Source: Arcuatula senhousia
Lineage: Eukaryota > Mollusca > Bivalvia > Mytilida > Mytilidae
NCBI GenBank assembly: GCA_963971305.1
Contig: CAXARO010000226.1
Coordinates: forward strand, 1 to 64,000
Length of the DNA stretch: 64,000 bases
Direction of reading: 5' to 3'
Shown here piece after piece: positions 47,251-60,100 of the stretch. The notes under the pieces were generated by a model. It was not told the DNA's origin, did not search any database, and worked only from the letters and a program-made list of their open reading frames with translations. The first letter of the stretch is position 1, and each line of letters starts with the position of its first letter. A program made the position numbers and the translations under genes.

Positions 47251-50200
47251 ATGGTCAAAATATGTGTCGTTTGTTTTGATGACAAATCATGGAGATATCA
47301 CTCTTCAGAAGATTCTGACTTGTTGAATTTTATTACGGATATCACAGCAAAAAGTTTAAATAGCAATAGCAGCAACAGTTTTTCGATTTGTACAAACAAA
47401 ATACTATTATGTCATTACTGTTTTGGGACATTTACCAGGTTTTACAAATTTCTTGAGGAGACGAACAAAAAACGGTACATAGAAGTGGTTTTGAAGCTGT
47501 TGTTACAATTCAATTTTGGGGTTGCACATATTCAAACCCCATTCAAACTATTTAAAAAAACACAAAGGATCTCCTGTACTTGGCGATCACAATACTGGCA
47601 TACATTTTTTTCCCAAAAAGTATAAACAAGACTGGAATATTGATGTTCCAGTATTGTTCCTTGAGTAATACATGTACATTATGTCATAGACATGTATGTT
47701 AGATAGAATGCAAGTTTTCTCACTCTTTGCCTTTCTAAGAAATTAATCAGAATACATTGTTTTGAACAATTAAACTAAATATTAATGCATGGATGACTTT
47801 GTGAAAGTTTCATATAATTTAAATATAAAGTGAAAACTTAATAAAAATGTTGTTAAAAATGTATAAATTTGCACATAAAAGGGGTGGTACATTCTGTTCA
47901 TCTAACTTGGTGAAGCAGGCATTGACAACATCACTAGGCCACTACAACATACATGTATTACACCAGAAAATAATGTAAAGAGAAACAAAAAAACTTCAAT
48001 ACTACATGGAAATGTTAGGGTCAGCTGACTCACCAACATGGGAAACACAGTTTTTACATGATTTAGAATCAGTGAAAAGTATAACCGAGGCAAAAGACAG
48101 AGCATCTATGCTATGGTGGCAGGGTTGGCTAAGAATTGATGGCCCAGGTGTTCGGGACTGTGATTAAAGTAATCACAACATCCTAATTTTGTGTAATTGT
48201 AAATAGGTAGATAGGGCTTGTGTATATATAAGAATGAGACATGCATGCATTTAAAAAAAAACCCATTAAACTTGTATAAGCCCATATCAAGTTAATTTAT
48301 AGACAATTTGGCATTTCTAACTTAACATGTCAATTTTATTATATATATACATTTGTATATCTTTTTAAACATATTTAAATCCCTCACTATTAAAATCTGT
48401 TTTGTTATAGTGTTCTCATTTAGTTTTTACTTTAAAAGTGTACATGCACAAGTCTGATTGTTATGCAGGTTAAATGAGGCCAAAATAACAGATATTAAAC
48501 AAATAATATAGTCAAATATTTGTCAATTGAAACAATACTGGTACAATACTGAAACACAATACTACAATAAAATTTTGAAAATCAACAATACTGGAATAAA
48601 ATTTTGTTCCAGTATTGTGTTTTCCAAGTACATGAAGTACAGGAGATCCCAAAAAAACATAAAAAAAACATAAAACTTATCTACATGCACATGTTTACAA
48701 GGAGTAATAAGAATTCTGCATTTCAAAGGCTTATGACTGTTTTAGCATCAAGAGGAAATGCAAATGATGAGGTTTGCTATTGTCGGAAACATATGTACAA
48801 ATGTATTATTAAATCAATATTTGGATTTTATGAAAGGAAGCAAATGTCATTTATTAAGGACCAAAAGGGTAAACTTTTGTAATTGTGATTTAATTTTGGT
48901 CTGCTTTTCAAAAAATGAATTCCGTGTGAAAAGTGTGTGGAAGGTCCACCAAAAGATGCATGTCAAAAAAATTGTCAGTACACTATGGGCTGCATGTGTC
49001 CAGAGCATTTGACAATCCTTATTGGGCCTAAAATGTACATGGTTTGACCTATTATTCACTAATGAATTATTTCTTTTATACTTATATATTTCAGTTCATA
49101 AGAGAGTTGAATAACTTGTCGATAACATTGTCCTGTACTGGGAAACTTAATTTACAAGACAAATTAGTGGACACATCAAAGCAACTAATGGTAAAAGCTT
49201 TGACCAGAAACCCTTTTCTGAAAATAACAGGAGACAATCTTGATCTATATATTAGAACAAACCATCAGAGAATTGACTCTGACAACAAAGACATCCATTG
49301 GTTTGCCTCAAACATGACAACCAGCAGAATAGATGTGTCATCCCTTTCCCATATAAAGCCTCAGGTTAGTATTAATTATAAATGTGAATATATTTACATA
49401 TGTCACACATTATATTTACACAGTCATATGTAAAATTCATTCATTACTATACCCTTGATCCTAGGTAGTCAACTTCCTGTTTACTGAATACTTAGGTTTT
49501 TACTCATAATGGACATAATTGCAAAATTTCCGTCACAGTTTTCTAAGCAGCTAAATGAGATAGATACAATTTATGGTGTATACCAATCTCCTTGCTGTTT
49601 AACTTAGGTTTTGGGAGCAAGGGTATCACTTGTGAGCATAAGCTTACATATTTACTTGTTTTTCTCTCTCTTTTGGGCCCTCTCAGGTGCTGTTAAAAAT
49701 TTTAGTCCTTGTTCATGCACTGCATAATGTACTTTCACATTTACATGTAAGCTGATTTCTTCTATGAAATCTAAGTGAAATCTTCATGAACTGTAAGGTA
49801 CATCAAAGAGGACAAACATCAACCATTTTGTCAAAAATGTTACAATATGAACCTTAAATAAAAGGTCATCAATAAATATATCTGATACTAATTTTTGATA
49901 TTAAAGAATTTAGCACATCCAAAGAGTATTTAGTATTGTTTAAGGTTCATGGTTATTCACTAACTCACATTAAATTCAAGAGCTCTCATCTCTTGCATGC
50001 CATTGGATTTTATTCTTTCATTCCCAAATAGGTTAATTTTCATGATATTAAAGCAGAGATGTTTTTGCTAAATGAAATGGAGGCCTTGAAAATTAGAGAT
50101 GTCAAGAAGGTATTAGCTGGGAGACTTCTGCTGGACAGTGACCAGTATGCTTGGTTAAAGCTTCCTAAACACATTCCTCATAGGTGATATAACACTTAGG

Positions 50201-53200
50201 GTTATTCCAGAATTCTTTGTATGGGGGAAGGGGGGGGGCGGAAGGCACTATAATTAAAATTGTATGGGTGGTGGTATTTTTAGATATTTCTCAAATGCAA
50301 CTTAAAGGGAAAAAAATCAAAATTTTATGCGTGGTGGGTATATAAAAAAGCGCCTTCTGATCCACCCATACATTTATTTCTGGAATAGCCCTTATCATTT
50401 TAAACAGTATAATATTTTCAAACCTAAACTATCATCAGCATTGCACATTGTGCAGATAAAGCCTCGATCATTAATTAGTATTGTAAATGTGATCTATGTA
50501 CATGTGTTACACATTATATTAACACAGTCATATGTAAAATTCACATATTATTTAGCTCCTTTTGTCTTTTGTCATTTAGGGATATATTTTGTGGTATCTT
50601 CAACTAAAAATAAAAATGTGTCTAATTGCTTCCAATTTAATCATCACACCATATTTTTACACAGCAGCTAGATTTTAAAGTACAAGATTCAATTCTTAAA
50701 TCAGTTTCAAATCACTGTATACTTGAAATTAAATGATTGGGAAGTAATTTAAATCAGATTTTTTTTACTGGGATTTTCTTCAAAAATGTTCAAACTGTCC
50801 TGATGACCCTTAAATCACAATTTTATTTCAGGCATATAAGCTTAAGGTACCTAGCTTTCAGGCTTTACTTTTTTGGTCAAACTTTTATAACTATTGCCAT
50901 TTACTTTTAAACAGATACAGTGAGAGTATGGCAAAAAAATCAACAGTATTTTCATTGCCAGTTATGTTCAAAAATGAGTCCAAAAATGAGGATTGTTTGG
51001 ACATAATGAAAGAGTATGAACAAGATCTAGTGGTGATGTTCCAAGAAGCATTTGGTAGATATAATGATTTAATATCTTGTACATGCATGTACTTAAGTCA
51101 TATACATAAATTGTAGGTAAATGAATACAAAAGTGAAAAAGGGACTTGCACGAGGAATCATGATCTTATCTCAATAAATAAATATATATTAACAAGGCAT
51201 ATTAAAAAGGAAAAGGGGTCTTACTATAATTATATTAACACTAAAAGGAAAAGTATACAAAAAATATGGTGGCTTATGTGATCTAGCATTCTAAAAGACC
51301 ACATCAATATTGTGTCAATATACTTGATTTCCCAAATAAGAAAAAGTTTTCCACAAGCAGTCATAATATATGCTAGACCATATATGCAATCATTATGATA
51401 AGCTAGAATTAATAACTACATGTACTTGTATTTTGTTGAACATGCATGTATATCTACCACAAACTGGCAGATCGCATGCAGGTTAATTAATTATTATGCT
51501 GATAAGAATTTGTATTACTTTATAATTTTAGGTGGTTTAGATCAGCTCAATCAATATGGAGCAGTTCTTGGAGGTGATCAACTCACCCGTGAGAGATTGC
51601 AAAATGTTAAGAACATTCGTTCCATTGCTGTTACACCAGAGGGGAGATTTGAACACTTGAACCCCATTGTCTGTGAACTTTGGCATAAGAAGCAAGATCT
51701 TTTAGCTGTAATTTACCTATACTATAACATAAATAGATTTGATTTATTGTACGTGGTCTGTGTCGAATACAGCTTATTCCACATCACATTATTTTCTATA
51801 ACATGATGAGTCATGATTGAAATATAGACTTAATTTTTAATGAGAATCAATATTCTTTATTTATAGGATAATTAATTGGGTTGAGTGAATAACCAAAATA
51901 TGATCACGAGTCGGTGAACGCACACAGATTTACATGAGTGCGCGGAACTTGTTCCGCGAACGAGTTAAATCTCAGTGCGTTCCCACACGAGTGATCATAT
52001 TTTGGTTATTCATGAGACCTAATTGATTATCGTATTTATTACATAGATAAAATGCAGCTATTTAATAGTTTTTAATAAATTTATTTGAATGGCGTATGAA
52101 TTTAGACCGCAGGAGTCATGCCGACAACGCAATACAATTCACGACGTCATAATTGAGTTTGACCGGAAAGGACGCAAGAGTGAAAATATTTCAGATTTTA
52201 TTTCACTGGGAAAAATCGGTATTTCATATGCATCTATGTAATAAATATAGGTTAATGATTCTATTGTGAATTATTATTTTACATTTTAATAACATGCATA
52301 TAAACACACAGACTATAGCTATACATCTAAATAACTTCCATATGATATATTATGGTATAAAGCAATAATGAAATAATTGACTTATAGACATACATGCATG
52401 TATCACAGCTGTGTATTGAAATTAACTATAATTGGTTCAGAAAAACAGAAAGGAAATGTGACATCTGATTCCTAAGTAAGTTAATCAAGTTGATACATGT
52501 GAAAATAATAAAAATTCTTTTTAAAAAATAGTTAGCAACCATTTTATTCTGGATTTCAAAATGCAGCTAAATGAATCCATCCAACACATGGATTACTAAT
52601 AACAATTAAATCATTCCAAGTATTATTTATGTACATATCTTTTCCTAACTTGTTGATTTCTTTACAGAAAGCTTTCAAATCTTTGTATAATTCCGACTCA
52701 GTTGGTCAAAGAGGAACACTAGCAAACCTCAAAGTTCTTTTGAGAAGATCTGATGTTAACGGAAATGTCAAGTCCAACTACAAAGCGCATGAGGACTTGT
52801 TTCTTCTTGTTGTGAAGGCACTGGTTTTGTTGGCTGGAGAAAAAGCTTTGACTCAATGTGTAGGCCAGATTGAGAGAAATACATTTCTGGACAAACTTTA
52901 CCTTATATTAAATGGTAGGTCCAGTGGCGGTTCCAGGATTTTTGAAAAGGGGGGGTCCTCGAAAGAAAAAGGGGGGGTCCAAAACTATAATTTGAGGATT
53001 TTTGCATAAATTTTGCATGAAAATCACAGAATTTTCAGACGAAAGGGGGGGGTCCAGACCCCCTGGACCCACCCTCTGGATCCGCCACTGAGGTCACATA
53101 GTATAGATCTAAACAAGAATTTGTATGAAGTCTCTGCTGATAAATCTATAAAGATACAGTTTGATCAATTTTTTTGACAAGCTTCACACATTCACACATA

Positions 53201-54540
53201 AGCTAGCTAGCAATTTGATAATACAGTGTACGGTCGGTATGACATTAAGCATATGAGTGGAGGCCGCTGATGATCCCCGCCACTTAAAAAATAAGGGGTG
53301 AAACACTGATCAAAATAAATCATTGATAAAACAATAAATAACAAAAAAATATATATTCAGAATGTAAGATTTAAAGAATATCATGTACTTTTCATTTTCT
53401 ACTATCTTTATCTTTAAAAAACTCATTTTGATAATGCATAACAGTTCAAATATATTTGCATAATTCATGTAAATTTGAATATATATATATATTACATACA
53501 GGCTTAGAATTTGGTGAAGAAGATGATGTTATGAATTACTTTTGTAATCTTGTAACATGGGGTTTAATGATTCTGAACATGAACGATACTGCAAAGGAAG
53601 GTGATTGTGAACGGCTCCTTTTGAATGCCAAAGACAACATTCCCGCCTTCCTTGGGCATTCAAAATACAGCAAGTATTTCACAGAAGAAGTAAACACCAT
53701 CCTGCAAAACAAAGTACTGTCACCACAATTAGGACTAAGACTGCTTGATGGGGCATTTATTAATACAAAAGGTGGAGAAGGCAAAAATAAAGAGGCTGAC
53801 TTAGTTCAGGAAAATTCAATCAGAAATAAAAAAGATATGATAAGAAATTTAGGTAAGTAAATTTAGTTAAGGAAAATTTGATCAGAAATAAAAAAAGGTA
53901 TGATAAGAAATTTAGCTAAAATATGAATTTAAGTCATAATAATATGAAAATACAGATAATTTTGTAACCTGATCTCTCCATAGCAAAGTGTAAAAAATAA
54001 TTATTTCTGTTGAACATGCATCACATCTAACTTATACATGTGTACTGTATGTAATGCAACATATATGTCATTTAATTCTTATACCGATAGATCAATATTA
54101 AAAAGGCACAATAATTTGTATGAAAATATGCTTAATTATGAATATGAAATAATTTTATTATAATTTTACTATATATATACATATGCACTGTATATATATA
54201 TATATAGTTGTTTTGATTATCAATTTCAGGTGCGAACAAAACCGAAAAAGCTGTTGAAAGAGCTTGTGGGGCAGCAGACTCATGTAAAGAGATATCACAG
54301 AATTTAAGAAATCAACTTGGGCTTCAGAAATTGTCCCAAAATCACTCTAAGAAATCAACCACAAAAGACCTTGAGTTAACTTTAAAGGTATTGAGACAGG
54401 TTGACCCATTTACATTTCAAAAGGGGAGAAAGTTGAAAGGGTTTTCTAATATAATGAAAGATCCAAGAAAGAAAGTCTGTGATTCGGAGTTAAAACATGA
54501 AGTTGAGAAAAAGGCAAGGAGACTTTTTATGAACTCTTGA
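47251..54540 (+). CDS. DUF6589-type protein with N-terminal zinc-finger-like exon, eight exons
   Basis: Exon 1 starts at 47251 (MVKICVVCFDD). It holds two CxxC pairs (CVVC, CHYC), like a ZAD-type zinc finger. Its donor is uncertain; a GTATAA after codon QK near 47620 would fit phase 0, but a MITE covers this point. Later exons are 49095-49364, 50032-50183, 50915-51054, 51532-51707, 52668-52914, 53502-53852 and 54230-54540. All have AG/GT borders and compatible phases (549 codons including the stop). Key motifs are ITGDNLDLYI, DIHWFASN, VLGGDQLTRERLQ, FEHLNPIVCELWHKKQ and ERACGAADSCKEI; the tail is basic. These are the pattern I know as DUF6589. DN.D and GGDQ followed by a conserved E/H block suggest an RNase-H-like transposase core, but that function is inference. 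It faces the helicase gene within the same TIRs. Confidence 0.8.
47567..48650. mobile_element. 1.1-kb MITE-like element in or beside exon 1 of the DUF6589 gene
   Basis: GGATCTCCTGTACTT at 47567 and its mirror ending 48650 are the tips. Inner blocks CAATACTGG and CCAGTATTG repeat in both orientations. The flanks AAAAAAACACAAA and AAAAAAACATAAA (12 of 13 identical) may be the target duplication plus pre-existing A-runs. A plus-strand patch at 47925-48165 looks faintly coding but carries a stop and is unassigned. The insertion obscures the exon 1 donor. Confidence 0.6.
51887..52011. mobile_element. 125-bp hairpin MITE in an intron of the DUF6589 gene
   Basis: GAATAACCAAAATATGATCA at the left is mirrored at the right, and the loop carries GTTCCGCGAAC. 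Nearly the whole unit folds on itself. If the tips include one more T, TGAG may be a 4-bp duplication. Confidence 0.6.
52922..53090. mobile_element. 169-bp MITE (CAGTGGCGG ends) with 5-bp TSD, next to a splice donor
   Basis: CAGTGGCGGTTCCAG and its mirror CTGGATCCGCCACTG are the tips. AGGTC flanks both sides (52917-52921 and 53091-53095). The body has G-runs and GGGGTCC repeats. It starts 8 nt after the last base of exon 52668-52914. The donor GTAGGT is retained because the duplication supplies AGGTC. Confidence 0.85.
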
Positions 54541-54689
54541 GGCAGCTAATTAGATAGAATGTTGAAAATACTGCAATTATTATGTGATATTGTAAACATT
54601 TGAATATTCATTTCAGATTTGTATTTAAGATTTGAATATTTTATAGCCCGCTTCTGATTATTGAACTGAACATAATCAATAGAACTTAA

Positions 54690-55640
54690 ATATTTTATCT
54701 GTGATAGTTTACATACTTAATTTGACTGTGATAACTTAAATATTTTATCTGTGATAGTTTTAAAACATACTTTATTTGACTGTGAGCTTGAATATTTTAT
54801 CTGTGATAGTTTACATACTTAATTTGACTGTGATAACTTAAATATTTTATCTGTGTTAGTTGGCTTAATTTGAAAGTGAATATAACTTAAATATTTTATC
54901 TATGAAAAATTACATGTTCTTAATTTGACTGTGATAATTAACTTAGATATTTTATCTATGATAGTTTATATATACATAATTAATTTGACTTGTGATAACT
55001 TAAATATTGTATCAATGTTATCTGTGATATTTAATTTGACTGTGATAAATTAACTTAAATAATTTATATTTTTATTTGATAATTAATATGAACTACTTTA
55101 TCTATGATACTTTAATACTTTATCTGTGATAGCTTTGATACTTGTGATATACTTTAGACTGATAGCTTAGGCACTTAATTGTTATACTACTTAAATACTT
55201 GAATTAATTATCTGTAATGGCTTAAATGTTTTATCTTCAATAGTTTAGATACTTTATCTGTGACAGCTTACATAACCTTTCTTTTATATTAAACTGAAAT
55301 AATTAAATTATCTGCAATAGCTGTTATTGTGATAACTTGAATTCCTTTTATTTGGTAACTTTAATTTTCCTTTTTTATATGTATTTAAACTGAAATACTT
55401 TATCTGATTGTGATGGTTGAAATATTTTTCTTTCCAAATTAATTTAAATATCTTTATTTGAGATTAATATTAATTTTAGAAAATTGAAGGCATATTATAA
55501 TCTTAAAGACATAAATTTGATATTTGATATAACTAAAATACTTTATCTGACTGTGATAGCTGAAATACTAGTAGTTCATTCGTGATAATTAACTTAAATT
55601 TTTGTATTTAATATTTTTTATTTAATATTGAACGTAACTG
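54690..55640 (+). repeat. Degenerate AT-rich tandem repeat after the DUF6589 stop
   Basis: Units built from ACTTAAATATTTTATCTGTG, then ATAGTTTACATACTTA and ATTTGACTGTGATA, repeat with variable spacing of about 50-70 bp. They decay toward the right. The array lies in the convergent intergenic region and may include the 3' end of the transcript. Confidence 0.6.
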
Positions 55641-57174
55641 AAGAAAATATATTTTACTTCTCAGAGGATTCACTTGGATATTTTAAATCTGTAACATCTG
55701 AATCAAAGACAAATGATCATTTTCTGGCATAAATATATTCTACTTATTTATAAAGTCTTTAAAATACTTTATATGACATTCTCAACATTCTTTGTTTGAA
55801 AACTGTATTAATTCAAGCATTTATTTTATATTTTAAACTGTTACTTTGAATATAATTATTTTTGCTTTCAAGTGTGTGTCAAACTTGCCCAGGCAAACTT
55901 TCTTTATATTTTTAGATATAAAAAGGCTAAAGCTTTACTTGTTATAAATTACATTTTGTAAATTATTATTTCTTATCATCATTGCATTTTTGTAAAATTA
56001 GTTGTATGTTATTCAAGGATGCTTACTGAACTGGTTTTGGTATTTTTGTCATTTTGTTGGTATACCAGGGTTTTTTACCATCAAAATAGATTGAAATATT
56101 GACCCAAAAGCCTGCCTTATTTTCCTTTACACTGTATGTCTTGAATATAGCATTAAGAGATATCCAAAAAAATATTCTGTGTAACATGTTGCTTTATAAA
56201 ATGAAACATTCAGAGAAAACCCTTATCTGGCCATATATATAATTACTAAGTCAATTTTCTGGAAAAAAAATCAGAAATAGTAGTTTTCACAGTTATTTTT
56301 GCTTTACCTATAATCCTTTTACTCAAGATGCCACATTTTAAATCTTTTTATCTATTTAAATACTGAGTAAATAGTTATACACAGGCCAACATTAATAAAT
56401 TGTTTGTTTTCCCTTTTATGACCCTACTTCTCAGGTGGTGGGTGGGTGGGTAGGTAGGTAAAATATTTTTTTCCCTTACATAACTTTTTATATATAGCTA
56501 TGTACACTGCTACTGAGTAACCAATATTCAGTTAGAATCATATTTTTTTTGAAAATATGAAGGGGTTTTTGAATAAAAATTATAATTATAAATTTGTCAA
56601 AACTTTATTGAATGAGTTAACTTAGTCAAATCCCATAAATTAGATTAAAAAAATGAATTCCAAAAGCCCCAAAAATCTTTCCAGTAGGGCTGATTTTTTC
56701 TGGGTAGGTTGTAAAAGGGCAAACAATTAAACAATCTTTCAATTTTGGCCTAATACATGTAGTTATAATAAAAAAAAACTGTTTAACATACCATCTCATT
56801 TGAAAGCATTCATCCTATCAAAGTTTGTTTTAGACTTCATTGAACAATACATGACAGTATGACTAAATGTTTTATACTGGACTTATATTCTCAAAAAAAT
56901 GTTCTACTATATAAAATAGTTATAATTAACTTTTTAGTCAATCTATTATAATTCTAATAATGTTTAATATATGAGCCTTCAATTAAAGAAAGTTTGACAT
57001 TTTGTCCTATTTTTAATCTTGATAAAATCATTTAAATTTGGTAAAATATTTGTGAAAGGTGCATATGCTGAAAACAGCTTTGCTCACATAGCTATATATA
57101 TCAATATGCATATCAAGAATGTTTCTTAACCAAGGAATGATACATTTTTCAATGTCATTCTGTGACTATAAATT
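55641..57174. other. Spacer between the convergent transposon genes
   Basis: Very AT-rich, with no further gene. A short GGTGGGTGGGTGGGTAGGTA run lies near 56435-56460. The 3' untranslated regions of both genes must end here, but no single poly(A) site can be singled out. Confidence 0.4.
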
Positions 57175-60100
57175 TCATGTCTGGCAATTTGAACAACAGT
57201 TTTCAACAAATGCACCATCCATAATACCAAACTTTGATAGAATGAATGCTCTCAAACAAGATGTTTCCCTACAGTAAGCCACGATGTCATCTTTGATGTC
57301 CTTAATATTACTACTAATTTCACTGTTAGTATAATATAAGACGGAAAGTGCCTTCTGTCCCTTTCTTCCTGCCCGGCCTATCTCCTGTACAAAATCTGCC
57401 AAATTCCTTGGAGGTTTGGTATGGATTACATTTACAACAGAGGGAGAGTTGAATCCCATTCCCAAAATAGAGGTTGTAAATACAAGTCTTACTCTAGGGT
57501 TTTCTTTTTCTAATTCAGCTAATATGACCATTTTGACAGTTTGGTCCTGTCCGCTACAAAGAGCTCCAAAAAGGCAATCATCAAGACAAGGGTGATTAAA
57601 CAGATAATTACAGTAGGCAACAGCATTCCCCATATACTGTAGTGGTATATAAACCAGGGTTACAGGGAATGCTGCACCTTCTTCCAGCAACCTATCACAC
57701 AGAGGCTCATATATAGCCGAATACCCTTCATATACATCAACTGAAGTGTCTTTCATTTTTTTGGATAAAAAAATGTTTGGTCTGTCTGGGCTTTCTTTTA
57801 CAATGGCAGGATTCTTCATTCCAAGGGCATTGATGACATCCTTTTCATCTTGAATAGTGATGGTTGCAGAAAGTCCAATCTTGGGTATGTCAGGAAAATA
57901 GGCTGAAATATCTTTCAGCTGTTGAAAAGCTCTTCTGAAGTTTGAACCCCTATAAAGAGATAAGAAATCTTTTTATGAGAGATATCCATTCCAACTTTTT
58001 GTCATCATTGTGTGTATTATATACAGGTGCATGTATGATGTTATTATCATATCATGTATATATAAAACTGCTTTACTCCTATCTGTCTATACCCCTGTTT
58101 GCAATGTTAGTAACTTTCTTAACATTTTCTCCGAAACTATTTATCACAGAGACTTGATGTTCATTATGTCAAATATTGATTAGTCTCAGTGTGTCAGCTA
58201 TATACTTCCTGTTAACAACATGATGATAATTTTTCCATTTAAGTGGTCAGTAGTAAATTTCTTGTAATACATGTACATGTATTGTGTTCTCAGCAACTTC
58301 ATGACATCAACTGGATATTTGATATGCAACAGTAGTGTATTGAGTGTGTGTGTTGGTGTTTAACACCCTTTATCGACGCACCTGGGCCATGTAGGGCGGT
58401 CAGTTTTAATGGTGGAGGAAACCGGAGTACCCGGAGGAAACCACCGACCTTGGGCAGGTAACTGACAAACCTAATCACATACAGTTGGGGAAGTAGTCTA
58501 TTGAGATAAACCATACTTACCATTGATAGCACATGATGATACATACTTACAGTCATGTCTTTCAACTTAAACAATAACTAAAATCCAAAAGATGAGCATC
58601 AGGCATTTTAACAGAGGAAATCATGCAGACAGAAGAAAAATGTCAGTGAAATAAGCAAATGAAATGTTTATCTCATTCCGACAGACATGTTACTTTTGTC
58701 AAAAACAGCAACACTGATGGAAACTGAAATTAAAAGAATTAATAAGAAAACATTTAAACTGAAAAATAATACATGTACATACCAGTCATGAACTTTGTGA
58801 CACTCATCAATGACGATAGCTTTCACCTTTGAGGTAAATCTGAATTATAGCATAGTAGAATACGGAACATTAGTAAACATTAGTTAACAGCCGTTGGATG
58901 GAAACATTGTAAATGTACTTACAAAATTCATATTCTATAAAATACAAAATACCAAAGTGGTATAGAACAAAATGGATAATTTGGTTATGCTGCATAGGCA
59001 TATTCCAAGAAGTAACCTCATATTAAAAGCTATTTATTATGAGAAACAAGAAGTTTCTTTAATCAGTCTGCTGGCTGAGAAAAATAAGGTTTTTATTGTT
59101 ACCTCTATTTTGAACATTATGTCTTACACTTTATTTTAACTAAAATTCGAATAAATCCTTGAATAGTGGTAATTTCTTACAAATTGCAGCACTAGTTAGA
59201 ACCCCCAGTTTCCAAGAGCTTGGAGGGACTGGTTAGTGATCCATACGTTTTGCTCTTAAATTGAACTTAGTATCAAACGTCCATCTTACAGTTATGTTAT
59301 AAACTAACTAGCATACTGTAGAGGATGGTTAAGGATCAGAAGGTACATATACTTCAGAATACAAGCTACATTAAAAAAAAGAACAACAATGTTAGCAGAG
59401 TTTACCTTGGGCAGGAGTCAAAATTGCCCCCATAACTACAAGTAGAGTACCTTTTATTGCAAATAAATCCTTCCATATCTCCAAGCTGACAGGAACTCAT
59501 CTAAGTACTTTGGAGTTACCCTTGCTTAATCCTCCTATTGAATGTGTTACAATTGAAGTTGATCTCTCTGATCAGTAAAAACTCACATATAAAATGTACC
59601 TTGTAGTATGAAGGAAACATTCTCCTAGTATAAAAGATTTACCTGTTGAAAATTTCAAATTGGCAAAATAGCTGAAATATAGTATATCTATAAAAAGAAA
59701 ATGAGCAAAAAATGTCAAAAAGTTTTTTAAAGCATACAATTCAGAAAAAAAATCATTGATTAGTTGCAAAAATAATAAATTTAAGCAATATCTCTCAGAG
59801 AGGAGCTTTTTTTCCTTCAGGTAAAAACCATATACTACCTTTGAGTAGTTTTCATTTTCAATGATGGTGTGAGTTTAACTGATCAAAGAGATTAGTTGCC
59901 AATTTTACAAAATTCAATATATTGTAGGAGAATAAAGACAAAGAAGGGAACGCCAAAGTACCTTGATGAGTTCTTGTTCAGCTTGGGAAAATGGAAGGAT
60001 TCATTAACATTATAAGAGCTAGGTCAAGGCTTAAATATTGACCCTTACATAAACATGTAAGCAAGCAACATTTTTTTTGCACTTCCTACTAATTTGATCC

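Noticed and set aside
48604..49012. ORFs before exon 2 of the DUF6589 gene
   Set aside because: They begin in the MITE end, and their sequence and borders do not look like an exon. I could not exclude a small exon here.
56435..56460. GGTGGGTGGGTGGG as a possible quadruplex or telomere-like repeat
   Set aside because: It is short, isolated and not TTAGGG-like; no functional claim can be supported.
59572..59769. Minus-strand ORF in helicase intron 2
   Set aside because: It has no RecQ motif and is not needed; exons 2 and 3 join in frame without it.
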